Assembly (NCBI GenBank): GCA_009885825.1 | Contig: VFJY01000050.1 | Span: 62,001-126,000 of the forward strand | Origin: Rhodobiaceae bacterium | GTDB taxonomy: Bacteria; Pseudomonadota; Alphaproteobacteria; Rhizobiales; Aestuariivirgaceae | DNA: 64,000 nt | Direction of reading: 5' to 3' | Part shown: positions 28,154 to 37,079 of the stretch, in pieces | How the letters are laid out: every line of letters starts with the position of its first letter | Numbering within the stretch: position 1 is the stretch's first letter | Program-made: the position numbers and the translations under genes | Notes under the pieces: generated by a model | Told to the model about the DNA's origin: nothing | The model's input: only the letters and a program-made list of their open reading frames with translations | The model's database searches: none

Positions 28154-29509
28154 GTGACGAAGAAGTTATTGCTGGGAGCAGCGTTCGCTGCCTTGATTTT
28201 ATCTACACCTGCGCTCGCCGAACTCAAATACAAGCCCGGCGAAGACGCAAAATTCAACTGGGCCAATTTCGAGGAACTGAAAAAGGTCGATCTCAAGGGC
28301 GAAACGCTGACGATATTTGGCCCATGGCGTGGCGACGATGAAACCCACGTGCAAGTTGTTCTCGAATACTTCCGCGAAGCCACAGGCGCCGATGTCAAGT
28401 ATTCGTCTTCAGAAAACTATGAGCAGCAGGTGGTTATCGACACACAAGCTGGCAGCCCCGCAAATATTTCCATTCTGCCCCAGCCCGGGCTTATCGCCGA
28501 TCTCGCAAGCAAGGGTCTGCTCACGCCGCTCAGCGATGCCGACAGGAGCTGGATGGTGGAAAACTATGGTGCAGGCCAATCATGGGTCGACATCGGCACT
28601 TCCAAGGACAAGGACGGAAAGCCGCAGTTTTATGGCTTTTCTTACAAGACCGATGTAAAGAGCCTGGTTTGGTATAGTCCGGAAAATTTCAAAGATGCTG
28701 GCTATGAAATTCCAAAAACGATGGAAGAACTCATTGCCCTTTCAGACAAGATCGTCGCTGACGGTGGCAAGCCCTGGTGCATCGGCCTGGGTTCAGGTGG
28801 CGCCACGGGCTGGCCAGCTACCGACTGGATTGAAGACATCATGCTCCGCACCCAGACCCCAGACGTGTATGACAAGTGGGTCACCAATGAGGTGAAATTC
28901 AGCGACCCCGCCGTCACTGGCGCGCTCGACATCTTCGGCTCCTTTGCCAAGAGTGACGCCTATGTGGATGGTGGCGCGGCTGGCGTCGCCTCAACGGATT
29001 TCCGCGACAGTCCGAAGGGCCTGTTCTCCACGCCGCCTAAATGCTACATGCATAAACAGGCCTCTTTCATTCCTTCCTTCTTTCCGGAAGGCACCAAAAT
29101 GGGTGAGGACGCGGACTTCTTCTACTTCCCAACCTATGCTTCCAAGGCTGATCTTGGCAAGCCAGTTCTCGGTGCCGGCACGCTTTTCACCATCACCAAG
29201 GACTCGAAAGCCGCGCGCGCCTTCATCGAATTCCTGAAGCTGCCGCTCGCCCATGAGCTCTGGATGGCCGATGGCGGCTTCCTCACACCGCTCAAGTCGG
29301 CCAATCCCGCCGCCTATGCCAACGACGCAGCCCGCAAGCAGGGCGACATCATGGCAACTGCGTCAACCTTCCGCTTCGATGGCTCGGACCTGATGCCCGG
29401 CAAGATCGGCGCCGGCGCATTCTGGACCGGCATGGTGGATTTCGTCGGCGGCAAATCATCGGCTGACACAGCGGCTGAAATTCAAAAGGCGTGGGACGCT
29501 ATCAAGTAA
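28154..29509 (+). CDS. aglE: alpha-glucoside-type ABC transporter substrate-binding protein
   Basis: The 451-residue protein starts with GTG (28154; AGGGAGGA upstream) and has a signal peptide cleaved after STPALA. It belongs to solute-binding family 1: LTIFGPWRGDDETH, KYSSSENYEQQVVIDTQAGSPA-type segment and LPQPGLIADLASKG resemble AglE of rhizobia, which binds sucrose, maltose or trehalose in the periplasm. It is the first gene of the transporter operon. A hairpin follows its stop, which typically raises binding-protein expression over the permeases. Confidence 0.88.
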   Translation: MTKKLLLGAAFAALILSTPALAELKYKPGEDAKFNWANFEELKKVDLKGETLTIFGPWRGDDETHVQVVLEYFREATGADVKYSSSENYEQQVVIDTQAGSPANISILPQPGLIADLASKGLLTPLSDADRSWMVENYGAGQSWVDIGTSKDKDGKPQFYGFSYKTDVKSLVWYSPENFKDAGYEIPKTMEELIALSDKIVADGGKPWCIGLGSGGATGWPATDWIEDIMLRTQTPDVYDKWVTNEVKFSDPAVTGALDIFGSFAKSDAYVDGGAAGVASTDFRDSPKGLFSTPPKCYMHKQASFIPSFFPEGTKMGEDADFFYFPTYASKADLGKPVLGAGTLFTITKDSKAARAFIEFLKLPLAHELWMADGGFLTPLKSANPAAYANDAARKQGDIMATASTFRFDGSDLMPGKIGAGAFWTGMVDFVGGKSSADTAAEIQKAWDAIK

Positions 29510-29541
29510 CTTGGGTTTCTTCCGAGGACTGCAACGACGAA

Positions 29542-29569
29542 GCTCCGGATCCTAAACCCGGTCCGGAGC
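29542..29569 (+). repeat. intergenic hairpin after the binding-protein gene
   Basis: An 8-bp stem (gctccgga / tccggagc), extendable by a G-T and a C-G pair, lies between the binding-protein and permease genes. There is no T run, so it is more likely a partial attenuator or mRNA-stabilising element than a full terminator. Confidence 0.55.
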
Positions 29570-29613
29570 CTCGCTCTTTCCGTGCATGAAAAATTTCTGC
29601 GGGAGTGGCTCGA

Positions 29614-30627
29614 ATGACAGCGCAAATAATTTATGCCTTTATCACCGTTGTTCTGGGTGTTGGCGGTTGCTTCGGTTATTTTTATGGATCGAACTGGCTT
29701 TTGGACCGGATATTCCCGGCCAATGCCAGCAACGATGCCAGCGCCGTCCGCAACCTGAGAATACAGGCCAACACCCGGCCGTGGCTGTTTTTGGGGCCCG
29801 CGCTCATTCTTCTCAGCCTCTATTTGATTTTCCCCGTCATCCAGACATTCTGGCTTTCTTTCCATGATCGAGCGGGGAATAAATTTGTAGGCTTTGCGAA
29901 CTACGCGTGGGCCTTCAGCGACGATGAGTTTCGCCTTTCAATTTTCAACAACATTCTGTGGCTCGCCGTTGTGCCTGCCCTGTGCACACTCATGGGGCTT
30001 GTCATTGCCGTGCTGACCGACCGCCTCTGGTGGGGCAACCTGGCCAAGAGCCTCATCTTCATGCCACTCGCCATTTCCTTTGTGGGTGCCAGCGTAATCT
30101 GGAAGTTCGTTTATGACTATCGTGGCGAAGGCCAGGAGCAGATCGGCATCCTGAACGCCGTTGTCGGCTATTTCGGCCTCTCTCCGCAGGTGTGGATTGC
30201 GCTGCCTTTCTGGAACAATTTCTTTCTGATGGCCATTCTTGTGTGGATTCAAACCGGCTTTGCCACGGTCATTCTCGCTGCGGCACTGCGGGGCATTCCC
30301 GAGGACACACTGGAGGCCGCGACTATCGATGGCGCTGGTCCCTTCAAGATATTTTACCGCATCATGGTGCCGCAAATCTACGGCACCATACTTGTGGTAT
30401 GGACAACAATCACCGTGCTCGTGTTGAAAATCTTCGACATCGTGCTCACCATGACCAACAGCCAGTGGGACACGACCGTACTCGCCAATCTCATGTTTGA
30501 TTGGATGTTCAGGGGTGGCGGCGATTTTGGCCGGGGTGCGGCCATCGCCATCGTCATCATGGTGGCCGTGCTCCCGATCATGATCTGGAATATCCGCCAG
30601 GCCAACAAAGAGCAGGGAGGACACTGA
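29614..30627 (+). CDS. aglF: alpha-glucoside-type ABC transporter permease 1
   Basis: The 337-residue inner-membrane protein has an N-terminal helix, then the usual transporter helices (GPALILLSLYLIFPVIQTFW, LWLAVVPALCTLMGLVIAVL, and so on) and the EAA loop EAATIDGAGPFKIFYRIMVP that docks to the ATPase. The ATG at 29614 has GGGAG 8 nt upstream; a GTG at 29605 is an alternative. It forms a heterodimer with the next gene product, whose ATG follows 1 nt after this stop. Confidence 0.9.
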   Translation: MTAQIIYAFITVVLGVGGCFGYFYGSNWLLDRIFPANASNDASAVRNLRIQANTRPWLFLGPALILLSLYLIFPVIQTFWLSFHDRAGNKFVGFANYAWAFSDDEFRLSIFNNILWLAVVPALCTLMGLVIAVLTDRLWWGNLAKSLIFMPLAISFVGASVIWKFVYDYRGEGQEQIGILNAVVGYFGLSPQVWIALPFWNNFFLMAILVWIQTGFATVILAAALRGIPEDTLEAATIDGAGPFKIFYRIMVPQIYGTILVVWTTITVLVLKIFDIVLTMTNSQWDTTVLANLMFDWMFRGGGDFGRGAAIAIVIMVAVLPIMIWNIRQANKEQGGH

Positions 30628-30628
30628 A

Positions 30629-31786
30629 ATGCTGAAGAGCTTCTCCCTCGAACCTTCGCGCATCGCGCTCAACCTCGCTGTGCTGTTCATCATCACCTTG
30701 TGGACATTGCCAACAGCCGGCCTGCTGATCAGCTCGCTCCGCGACAAGAATGACATTGCCGCTTCCGGCTGGTGGACGGCGTTGGCAAGCGCTGATCGCA
30801 ACCAGGTGGGCCGCATGAAAGGCAAGGCGGACCAGGTTGAAAAAGATGGTAAGTTCGTTATTTCGGGCAATCTTTTTGAGGGTCAGGATGCCGTTTCTGG
30901 CAAGGTCTCTGCATTTGGCTCCAAGGTGCAAGCCCCAGAGGCAAATGCCGCCGGCTCCACCGTCGATCTCGAAGGTGGCCAGACGCTCAACGTAAATGTC
31001 GACGGTTCCTATGTTCTCACTTCGCCAACTGCGTTTGACAATGAACGTGGCAGCCGGGTTTTCTTTATTTCATCCCAGCCGCCGCGCTTCACCACCGAGA
31101 ATTACGAGACGGTCCTGTTCTCGGAAGGCATTGGCCGGTCCTTTGTCAATTCACTGACGGTGACCATTCCTGCCACCATCATCCCCATCCTTATCGCGGC
31201 CTTTGCCGCCTATGCGCTGGCCTGGATGAAGCTGCCCTTCCGTGGCCTGATCATCGCAATCATTGTGGGTCTTCTGGTTGTGCCCCTGCAAATGTCGCTC
31301 ATTCCGCTGCTCAAGCTCTATAACGCCGCCGGAACCTTCATGGGTGTTCCATCAAAGACCTATCTTGGCATCTGGCTGGCCCATACGGGCTTCGGCCTGC
31401 CCTTCGCCATCTATTTGCTGCGCAGCTATATCGCGGGCCTGCCGAAAGACCTGATTGAATCGGCGCAAATCGATGGCGCCAATGATTTCAAGATATTCCG
31501 CCGCATCGTGCTGCCGCTGACATTCCCGGCGCTTGCGTCATTCGCCATATTCCAGTTCCTCTGGGTGTGGAACGATCTGCTCGTGGCCATCGTGTTTCTC
31601 GGCAGCGGACCTGACCAGTTGGTGTTGACGGGCAAGCTCAACGCCCTGCTGGGTTCGCGCGGCGGCAATTGGGAAATTCTCACCGCTTCCGCCTTTGTCA
31701 CCATCATCGTTCCACTCACCGTATTCTTCTCACTGCAACGCTACTTCGTGCGCGGCCTGCTCGCCGGCTCGGTCAAGGGAGGCTAA
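30629..31786 (+). CDS. aglG: alpha-glucoside-type ABC transporter permease 2
   Basis: The 385-residue permease has a first helix at about residues 12-35, then an extra periplasmic segment of roughly 110 residues (rich in beta strands, for example GKFVISGNLFEG) before the second helix. This insertion is characteristic of AglG. The EAA loop reads ESAQIDGANDFKIFRRIVLP. It carries its own SD (GGGAGG) inside the end of aglF. The ATPase gene follows 2 nt after the stop. Confidence 0.9.
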   Translation: MLKSFSLEPSRIALNLAVLFIITLWTLPTAGLLISSLRDKNDIAASGWWTALASADRNQVGRMKGKADQVEKDGKFVISGNLFEGQDAVSGKVSAFGSKVQAPEANAAGSTVDLEGGQTLNVNVDGSYVLTSPTAFDNERGSRVFFISSQPPRFTTENYETVLFSEGIGRSFVNSLTVTIPATIIPILIAAFAAYALAWMKLPFRGLIIAIIVGLLVVPLQMSLIPLLKLYNAAGTFMGVPSKTYLGIWLAHTGFGLPFAIYLLRSYIAGLPKDLIESAQIDGANDFKIFRRIVLPLTFPALASFAIFQFLWVWNDLLVAIVFLGSGPDQLVLTGKLNALLGSRGGNWEILTASAFVTIIVPLTVFFSLQRYFVRGLLAGSVKGG

Positions 31787-31788
31787 TC

Positions 31789-32793
31789 ATGGCTGATATC
31801 AAGCTCACCAATCTCAACAAATCCTATGGCGCCGTTCAAATCCTGAAGGACATCAACCTGGACATCAAGTCCGGCGAGTTCATGGTGTTTGTGGGCCCCT
31901 CGGGCTGCGGCAAGTCAACCTTGCTGCGCTCCATCTCGGGCCTCGACAGCGTCACCTCGGGGACGCTTGAAATTGATCATGCGGTTGTCAATGAGGTGCC
32001 GCCGTCAAAGCGCGGCATCGCCATGGTGTTCCAGTCCTACGCTCTTTACCCGCACATGAGCGTTTTTGAGAACATCGGCTTTGCGCTGGAAAACCAAGGC
32101 CTCAGCCGCGCCGAGATAAAGAAGAAGGTTGAGGCCGTCGGCGAAATGCTGCAGCTCACCTCCTATCTCACGCGGTTGCCGAAGGCCCTGTCTGGTGGCC
32201 AGCGCCAGCGCGTCGCCATCGGGCGCGCCATCGTTCGCGGCGCGAAAGTGTTCCTGTTCGATGAGCCTTTGTCGAACCTGGATGCCGCATTGCGGGTTCA
32301 AATGCGCATGGAGATCGCCAAGCTGAAGCGCGACTTGCCGAATACCACCATGATTTATGTGACGCATGATCAGGTTGAGGCCATGACCATGGCCGACCGC
32401 ATTGTGGTCCTCAAGGCCGGCGTGGTGCAGCAGGTGGGTACACCCATGGAACTCTATGAGAGGCCCAACAGTGTCTTCGTGGCGGGCTTTATTGGCTCGC
32501 CAAAAATGAACTTCATAGCGGGCACGCCGGCAAAGGGCCTCAAGGCCAAAACCATTGGTGTGCGGCCCGAACACTTTGAGTTTTCGACCGCCAAAACCGA
32601 CATCGCGGGCACGGTAGACTATACGGAAATTCTCGGCAGTGACAGCTTCCTCTATGTCACAACACCCTCTGGCATGTTGACCGTGCGCCAGCCCGGACGC
32701 ACTGAAATCAAAACCGGCCAGAAACTGAACTTGAAACCAATAGCCCAGCATGTGCACCGCTTTGGTGACGACGACATGCGCCTCGCAAACTGA
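31789..32793 (+). CDS. aglK: ABC transporter ATP-binding protein (AglK/UgpC type)
   Basis: The 334-residue ATPase has Walker A GPSGCGKST at 36-44, Q-loop FQSY at 81-84, signature LSGGQ at 134-138 and Walker B VFLFDEP at 154-160, with a C-terminal TOBE/MalK-like regulatory domain (IGVRPEHFEF). It energises sugar import with the two permeases. It is slightly shorter than the usual 360 residues, from trimming in the regulatory domain. GGGAGG, in the end of aglG, serves as its ribosome binding site. Confidence 0.93.
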   Translation: MADIKLTNLNKSYGAVQILKDINLDIKSGEFMVFVGPSGCGKSTLLRSISGLDSVTSGTLEIDHAVVNEVPPSKRGIAMVFQSYALYPHMSVFENIGFALENQGLSRAEIKKKVEAVGEMLQLTSYLTRLPKALSGGQRQRVAIGRAIVRGAKVFLFDEPLSNLDAALRVQMRMEIAKLKRDLPNTTMIYVTHDQVEAMTMADRIVVLKAGVVQQVGTPMELYERPNSVFVAGFIGSPKMNFIAGTPAKGLKAKTIGVRPEHFEFSTAKTDIAGTVDYTEILGSDSFLYVTTPSGMLTVRQPGRTEIKTGQKLNLKPIAQHVHRFGDDDMRLAN

Positions 32794-32808
32794 CCAGGAC
32801 ACAAGACC

Positions 32809-33597
32809 ATGACGATCCGCACTTTGATATGGCATGAACATCGCCACGAAAAATCCAATAAACTGGTCGCCTCACTCTATCCGCAAGGCATGCACGGCGC
32901 CTTGAAGAAGGCCTATGACGGCGACCGGGAATTTGTTGTCGACACGGCATTGCTGGATGACGATGCCGAACATGGCCTCAGCGTCAAACGCCTGGCCGAG
33001 ACCGACGTATTATTGTGGTGGGGTCATGTGGCCCACGGCGAAGTGAAGGACGAGATCGTCGAGCGCGTCGCCAAACGGGTCTGGGAAGGCATGGGGCTCA
33101 TCGTCCTGCACTCCGGCCATTTCTCCAAAATCTTCAAGCGGCTCATGGGAACGCCCTGCGCCTTGAAGTGGCGCGAGGCGGGCGAGAATGAACGCGTTTG
33201 GATCACCAACCGAAACCACCCCATCGCCGCTGGCCTCCCTGAATGCATCGAGATTGAGCACGAGGAAATGTATGGCGAGCCCTTCTCAATTCCGGAGCCG
33301 ATGGAAACCTTGATGATTTCATGGTTCGAAGGCGGCGAAGTGTTCCGCTCCGGTGTCACCTACCAGCGCGGGGCTGGAAAGATTTTTTATTTCCGCCCCG
33401 GCCATGAAGCCTATCCCACCTTCCACAACACGCAAGTGCTGCAAGTGATCAGGAACGCCACCCGCTGGGCCTTTAATCCGGCTGCGGCGTGGACAGGCGT
33501 TCACGATGCCCCCAACGTGCCCCACGACAAGGCGCCCGTGCCGCTTGAAGTGAAGGGGCCGCGCCTGCACCAAGATGGCGAGGCGGGATACAGATAA
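32809..33597 (+). CDS. thuA: ThuA family protein (trehalose utilisation)
   Basis: The 262-residue protein is of the ThuA/class I glutamine-amidotransferase-like fold: [34 protein letters not shown], and [18 protein letters not shown] are the family segments. In rhizobia ThuA works with ThuB on 3-keto derivatives of trehalose and related disaccharides. It lies 15 bp after aglK, and its stop overlaps the start of the ThuB-like gene by 1 nt (TAATG). Confidence 0.88.
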   Translation: MTIRTLIWHEHRHEKSNKLVASLYPQGMHGALKKAYDGDREFVVDTALLDDDAEHGLSVKRLAETDVLLWWGHVAHGEVKDEIVERVAKRVWEGMGLIVLHSGHFSKIFKRLMGTPCALKWREAGENERVWITNRNHPIAAGLPECIEIEHEEMYGEPFSIPEPMETLMISWFEGGEVFRSGVTYQRGAGKIFYFRPGHEAYPTFHNTQVLQVIRNATRWAFNPAAAWTGVHDAPNVPHDKAPVPLEVKGPRLHQDGEAGYR

Positions 33598-34649
33598 TGG
33601 GCAAGCCCCGCATTCTCATCCTCGGCACCGGCGGCATGGCGAACCAGCATGTCAATTTGCTGCGCGATGACAGCCGCGTTGAAATCGCCGCCGCCGCCGA
33701 TGTTGACTTGGGCCGCGCCAAGGATTTCGCCGCCAGGCACACTATCGCCAATGCCTTCGGCTCCCTTGATGATGCCATCACGTGGGGCGAATTCGACGCA
33801 GTGATGAATGTGACCCCCGACAGCATTCATTATCCAACCACGATGAAACTCCTGGCGGCGGGCAGGCATGTCTTGTGTGAGAAGCCGTTGGCCGAAAACT
33901 TCGCGCTGGCCGATGAAATGGCAGCGGTCGCGGACAAGGCAGGCCTCGTCAACATGGTGAACCTGAGCTACCGCAATGTGGCCGCCGTTTCCACCGCCCG
34001 TGACCTGATAGCTGCCGGCGAGATCGGCGAGGTGCGCCATGTCGAAGCGAGCTATCGGCAGAGCTGGCTGGTGGCCAACAACTGGGGCGATTGGAAAACC
34101 GATCCCAAATGGCTGTGGCGCCTCTCGGAAAAACATGGCTCCAAGGGCGTCCTGGGTGACGTTGGCATTCACATTCTGGATTTCACCACGCTGGCCATCG
34201 GCATGATGCCTGTTTCCGTGCAGGCCCGCCTCAAAACCTTTCACAAGGCGGAGGGCGACAGGATTGGCGAATATTCCCTCGATGCCAATGACAGCGCCAC
34301 CATGAACGTGGAGTTTTCCAATGGGGCCCTGGGTGTCATTCACGCCAGCCGCTTCATGACGGGCTATGCCAATGATCTGAAGCTCGCCGTGTTTGGCACC
34401 AAGGGTGGACTGGAGCTTCATCACGCCATGGATTCAACCCAGCTCAGTGTTTGCTCAGGTGCTGATGTTCACAACCAGGCGTGGCGGAAGATCGCTGCAG
34501 CGCCGGTTGAAACCAATCACCGCAGGTTCGTGACGGCGCTCATCGACGGAAAGCCCGGCGAGCCATCCTTCCGGCGCGGGGCTGATCTGCAAAAGGTTCT
34601 CGATCTCTGTCAAACCCCAGAAGCAGGTGGCGCAACCCGCGTGCGTTAG
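33597..34649 (+). CDS. thuB: Gfo/Idh/MocA family dehydrogenase (ThuB-like)
   Basis: The 350-residue protein has an N-terminal Rossmann fold (ILILGTGGMANQHVNLL), the family motif CEKPLAEN and the C-terminal alpha/beta domain with LGDVGIHILDFTTLAIG. ThuB-like enzymes form or reduce 3-keto disaccharides with NAD(P). Its 1-nt overlap with thuA suggests coupled translation. No alpha-glucosidase (aglA) gene is in the operon, so sugar use here probably proceeds through keto-sugars. Confidence 0.85.
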   Translation: MGKPRILILGTGGMANQHVNLLRDDSRVEIAAAADVDLGRAKDFAARHTIANAFGSLDDAITWGEFDAVMNVTPDSIHYPTTMKLLAAGRHVLCEKPLAENFALADEMAAVADKAGLVNMVNLSYRNVAAVSTARDLIAAGEIGEVRHVEASYRQSWLVANNWGDWKTDPKWLWRLSEKHGSKGVLGDVGIHILDFTTLAIGMMPVSVQARLKTFHKAEGDRIGEYSLDANDSATMNVEFSNGALGVIHASRFMTGYANDLKLAVFGTKGGLELHHAMDSTQLSVCSGADVHNQAWRKIAAAPVETNHRRFVTALIDGKPGEPSFRRGADLQKVLDLCQTPEAGGATRVR

Positions 34650-34667
34650 TCTATAGGACGCGCGCAC

Positions 34668-35828
34668 ATGATAAATCTCCGGACACCGCGCGCCGCGCTC
34701 ATGATGGTCTTCTCAGCCTTTGGCGCAACCGTTGGCTGTTGGGCGGGATCTATTCCACAGGTGATGACTGCCGCCAGCATTGACAGCTTCAATCTCGGCA
34801 TAGCCCTCACGCTGTCCAGTCTGGCAGGTGTGATCGCCATGGCGTTGGGCGGAATTATCGGTCGCAGGTTCTCAAATCGGGCTGTCATGCTGGCCATCAT
34901 TCCCGTTCTGGCCCTCAATATTGTGCTGCTGCTTGTTGCCGCCTCCCCCTGGGTATTCTTTGCCAGCCTCACCGCTTTTGGCGCAACTCTCGGTTTCCTT
35001 GACATGGCCATGAACGCCGAAGCCAGCGCCATAGAGCATGATTTGGGCAGGCCCATATTCACCACCTTCCATGCTTTCGTTTCAATTGCCATTGCGTTGC
35101 TTGCGATAGCTTCGAGTTTTATTTCCACAATGGTGGCCCCCTTTGCCGCCAGCTGCCTGGGCGTTGTGATACTGGCGATTGCGTGGGTTATGGTCCACGA
35201 CCTTGTGCCGCACCGCCTGATTACCGCGGGCAAGGCTGGCGGACTTTCCAATTTGCCGTCAAAACTTCCCCTTGTCCTCATCGGCATGGCCGTGGGGTTG
35301 GTCGTGACGGCTGAAACGTCAACCCTGTTTTGGTCGGCGAAATTGCTGAATGAGCAAGCCCCGGCTTTGGCTTCGATCGCGGGCCTCGGCATTGCGTTCT
35401 ATGGAAGCTGCAACGCCCTCGTCCGGTTCATGGGCGACAGCCTCCGGGCCAAATTCAATGATATGCCGCTCATGCTGGCCTCGCTTGCCGTGGCGACGGT
35501 TGGTTTCGCGACGCTCGGGCTTTCGGGTTCCTTCGCCGTGAACGTGATCGCCTTCGCCCTGGTTGGCTTTGGCCTGGCCATCCTCTTTCCCAGCCTGTTC
35601 AACATGGCGGCGGCCCAGGTGCCGGCCAACCGTGGCGCAAGCCTGGGCTTTGTGTCCCTCATCGCAGGCCCGCCCCGCGTGCTCGCCCCCTGGGCCTTCG
35701 GCTGGATCGCCACCGGTCACTCAATGAGCTTCGCCTTCGGCCTCTGCGCCCTGCTGCTCGCCGTAGCCTTCGCGCTGGTGGTAGGCCTGCGCAGCCTCAC
35801 GCACGTTGCCCGCGCAAAAACCGCTTGA
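34668..35828 (+). CDS. MFS transporter
   Basis: The 386-residue protein has about 12 hydrophobic helices, starting TPRAALMMVFSAFGATVGCWAGSIP, with the first-loop GGIIGRRFSNR similar to the MFS motif and the central loop near NLPSKLPLV. It resembles YbjJ-type MFS proteins of unknown substrate. It starts 18 bp after thuB with AGGA upstream, so it may be the last gene of the sugar operon, perhaps an exporter. The stop overlaps the promoter of the next gene. Confidence 0.85.
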   Translation: MINLRTPRAALMMVFSAFGATVGCWAGSIPQVMTAASIDSFNLGIALTLSSLAGVIAMALGGIIGRRFSNRAVMLAIIPVLALNIVLLLVAASPWVFFASLTAFGATLGFLDMAMNAEASAIEHDLGRPIFTTFHAFVSIAIALLAIASSFISTMVAPFAASCLGVVILAIAWVMVHDLVPHRLITAGKAGGLSNLPSKLPLVLIGMAVGLVVTAETSTLFWSAKLLNEQAPALASIAGLGIAFYGSCNALVRFMGDSLRAKFNDMPLMLASLAVATVGFATLGLSGSFAVNVIAFALVGFGLAILFPSLFNMAAAQVPANRGASLGFVSLIAGPPRVLAPWAFGWIATGHSMSFAFGLCALLLAVAFALVVGLRSLTHVARAKTA

Positions 35829-35852
35829 CATTTAACCATATGGATAAATAAT
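35825..35852 (+). promoter_or_regulatory. strong predicted promoter of the DUF899 gene
   Basis: TTGACA (35825-35830, perfect) and AATAAT (35847-35852, 5 of 6) are 16 bp apart. The -35 box overlaps the MFS stop codon. A 6-bp stem (cccagg / cctggg, 35857-35873) downstream contains part of the SD of the next gene; the expected transcription start (about 35859) would trim it, so the stem may not form. Confidence 0.65.
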
Positions 35853-35882
35853 ATCCCCCAGGCAAAACCTGGGAGAATGATC

Positions 35883-36572
35883 ATGCTGGAACCTCGCATT
35901 GTGTCACATGCCGAATGGCTCGCCTCGCGCAAGACCCTGCTCGCCGAAGAAAAGGCCTTCACCAAAGCCCGTGACGAGCTCTCCGCCAAGCGCCGCGAAA
36001 TGCCCTGGGTGAAGGTTGAAACGGACTACGCTTTCACTGGTCCCAAGGGCAAGGAAACGCTTGCCGATCTATTCGAAGGCCGCAGCCAGCTCATCATCTA
36101 TCATTTCATGTATGGTTCCGATTGGGAGCAGGGCTGCAAGAGCTGTTCCTTCTGGGCTGACAATTTCAACGACATCATTGTGCATCTCAACCAGCGCGAC
36201 GTCAGCATGGTTGCCATCTCAACAGCGCCTCTCGCCACACTCCAGGCCTTCGCCAAGCGCATGGGATGGAATTTCAAATGGCTGTCATCCGGCGGCTCAA
36301 CTTTTAACCAGGACTTCGGCGTATCCCCGGCGCCAGGCAAAACGCTGGACTACAACTACGGCACAGCCATCAGGGAAATGACAGAAATGCCGGGCATCAG
36401 CGTATTCGCCAGGGACACGGCGGGAGCCATCCACCACACCTATTCCACCTATGGCCGTGGTCTCGATATGCTAAACGGCGCCTATCACCTGCTCGACCTC
36501 GTGCCCAAGGGCCGCGATGAAGCGGGATTGCCCTTCACCATGAGCTGGCTGAAGCACCGCGACAGCTATTGA
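35883..36572 (+). CDS. DUF899 thioredoxin-like family protein
   Basis: The 229-residue protein has the DUF899 layout: HAEWLASRKTLLAEEKAFTKARDEL, TLADLFEGRSQLIIYHFMYG, GCKSCSFWADNF with a CxxC, and HTYSTYGRGLD near the end. The fold is thioredoxin-like; the function is not established. Start 35883 is preferred to 35877 because GGGAG ends 7 nt before it and only 1 nt before the other ATG. It has its own strong promoter and probably shares a transcript with the osmC-like gene 50 bp downstream. Confidence 0.82.
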   Translation: MLEPRIVSHAEWLASRKTLLAEEKAFTKARDELSAKRREMPWVKVETDYAFTGPKGKETLADLFEGRSQLIIYHFMYGSDWEQGCKSCSFWADNFNDIIVHLNQRDVSMVAISTAPLATLQAFAKRMGWNFKWLSSGGSTFNQDFGVSPAPGKTLDYNYGTAIREMTEMPGISVFARDTAGAIHHTYSTYGRGLDMLNGAYHLLDLVPKGRDEAGLPFTMSWLKHRDSY

Positions 36573-36622
36573 AGCACCGGGGATAGCCTTGTAAACGCTG
36601 CCTGAGGCAGGGAGCGTGGAGC

Positions 36623-37039
36623 ATGAAAGCAAAAATAAAATGGCTGGACGGCAGGGCCTTTGTGGGCGAGTCGGGCTCCGGCCACGCGGTGGTGATGGAT
36701 GGCGCGCCTGAATCCGGCGGCCGCAACATCGGCGTTCGCCCCATGGAAATGCTGCTGCTGGGATTGGGCGGTTGCACGGCTTTTGATGTGGTGATGATCT
36801 TGGAAAAGGGCCGCGAAAAAATCACGTCTTGCGAGGTGGAACTCGAGGCCGGGCGGGCGGATACGGAACCCAAGGTCTTCACCCACGTCAAACTCATCTA
36901 CAAGCTGAAGGGCAAGAACCTGAAGCCTGCAAGCGTCGAGCGCGCCATCAAGCTCTCCGAAGAAAAATACTGCTCCGCCACCGCCATGTTCGCCAAGACA
37001 GCGAGGATTGAACATGAGTGGAGCGTGGAGGAAGCGTAA
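36623..37039 (+). CDS. OsmC family peroxide-detoxifying protein
   Basis: The 138-residue protein has the OsmC/YhfA core with the paired catalytic Cys residues C51 (LGGCTAFDV) and C117 (EEKYCSATAMF), which reduce organic hydroperoxides. The NIGVRPMEMLLLGLGGCTA segment is typical. GTGGAG lies before the ATG. It follows the DUF899 gene on the same strand and converges on a HAD gene; the 40-bp gap shows no terminator. Confidence 0.9.
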   Translation: MKAKIKWLDGRAFVGESGSGHAVVMDGAPESGGRNIGVRPMEMLLLGLGGCTAFDVVMILEKGREKITSCEVELEAGRADTEPKVFTHVKLIYKLKGKNLKPASVERAIKLSEEKYCSATAMFAKTARIEHEWSVEEA

Positions 37040-37079
37040 AAATCAGATTCCCGCTGTCAATGGGCATTGAGTCTGATAA

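Noticed and set aside
29542-29569. full rho-independent terminator of the binding-protein gene
   Set aside because: No T run follows and the permease genes depend on read-through; it is listed as an attenuating or stabilising hairpin.
35857-35873. RNA thermometer at the DUF899 start
   Set aside because: The stem has only 6 bp, and the predicted transcription start falls inside its first arm, so it may not form in the mRNA.
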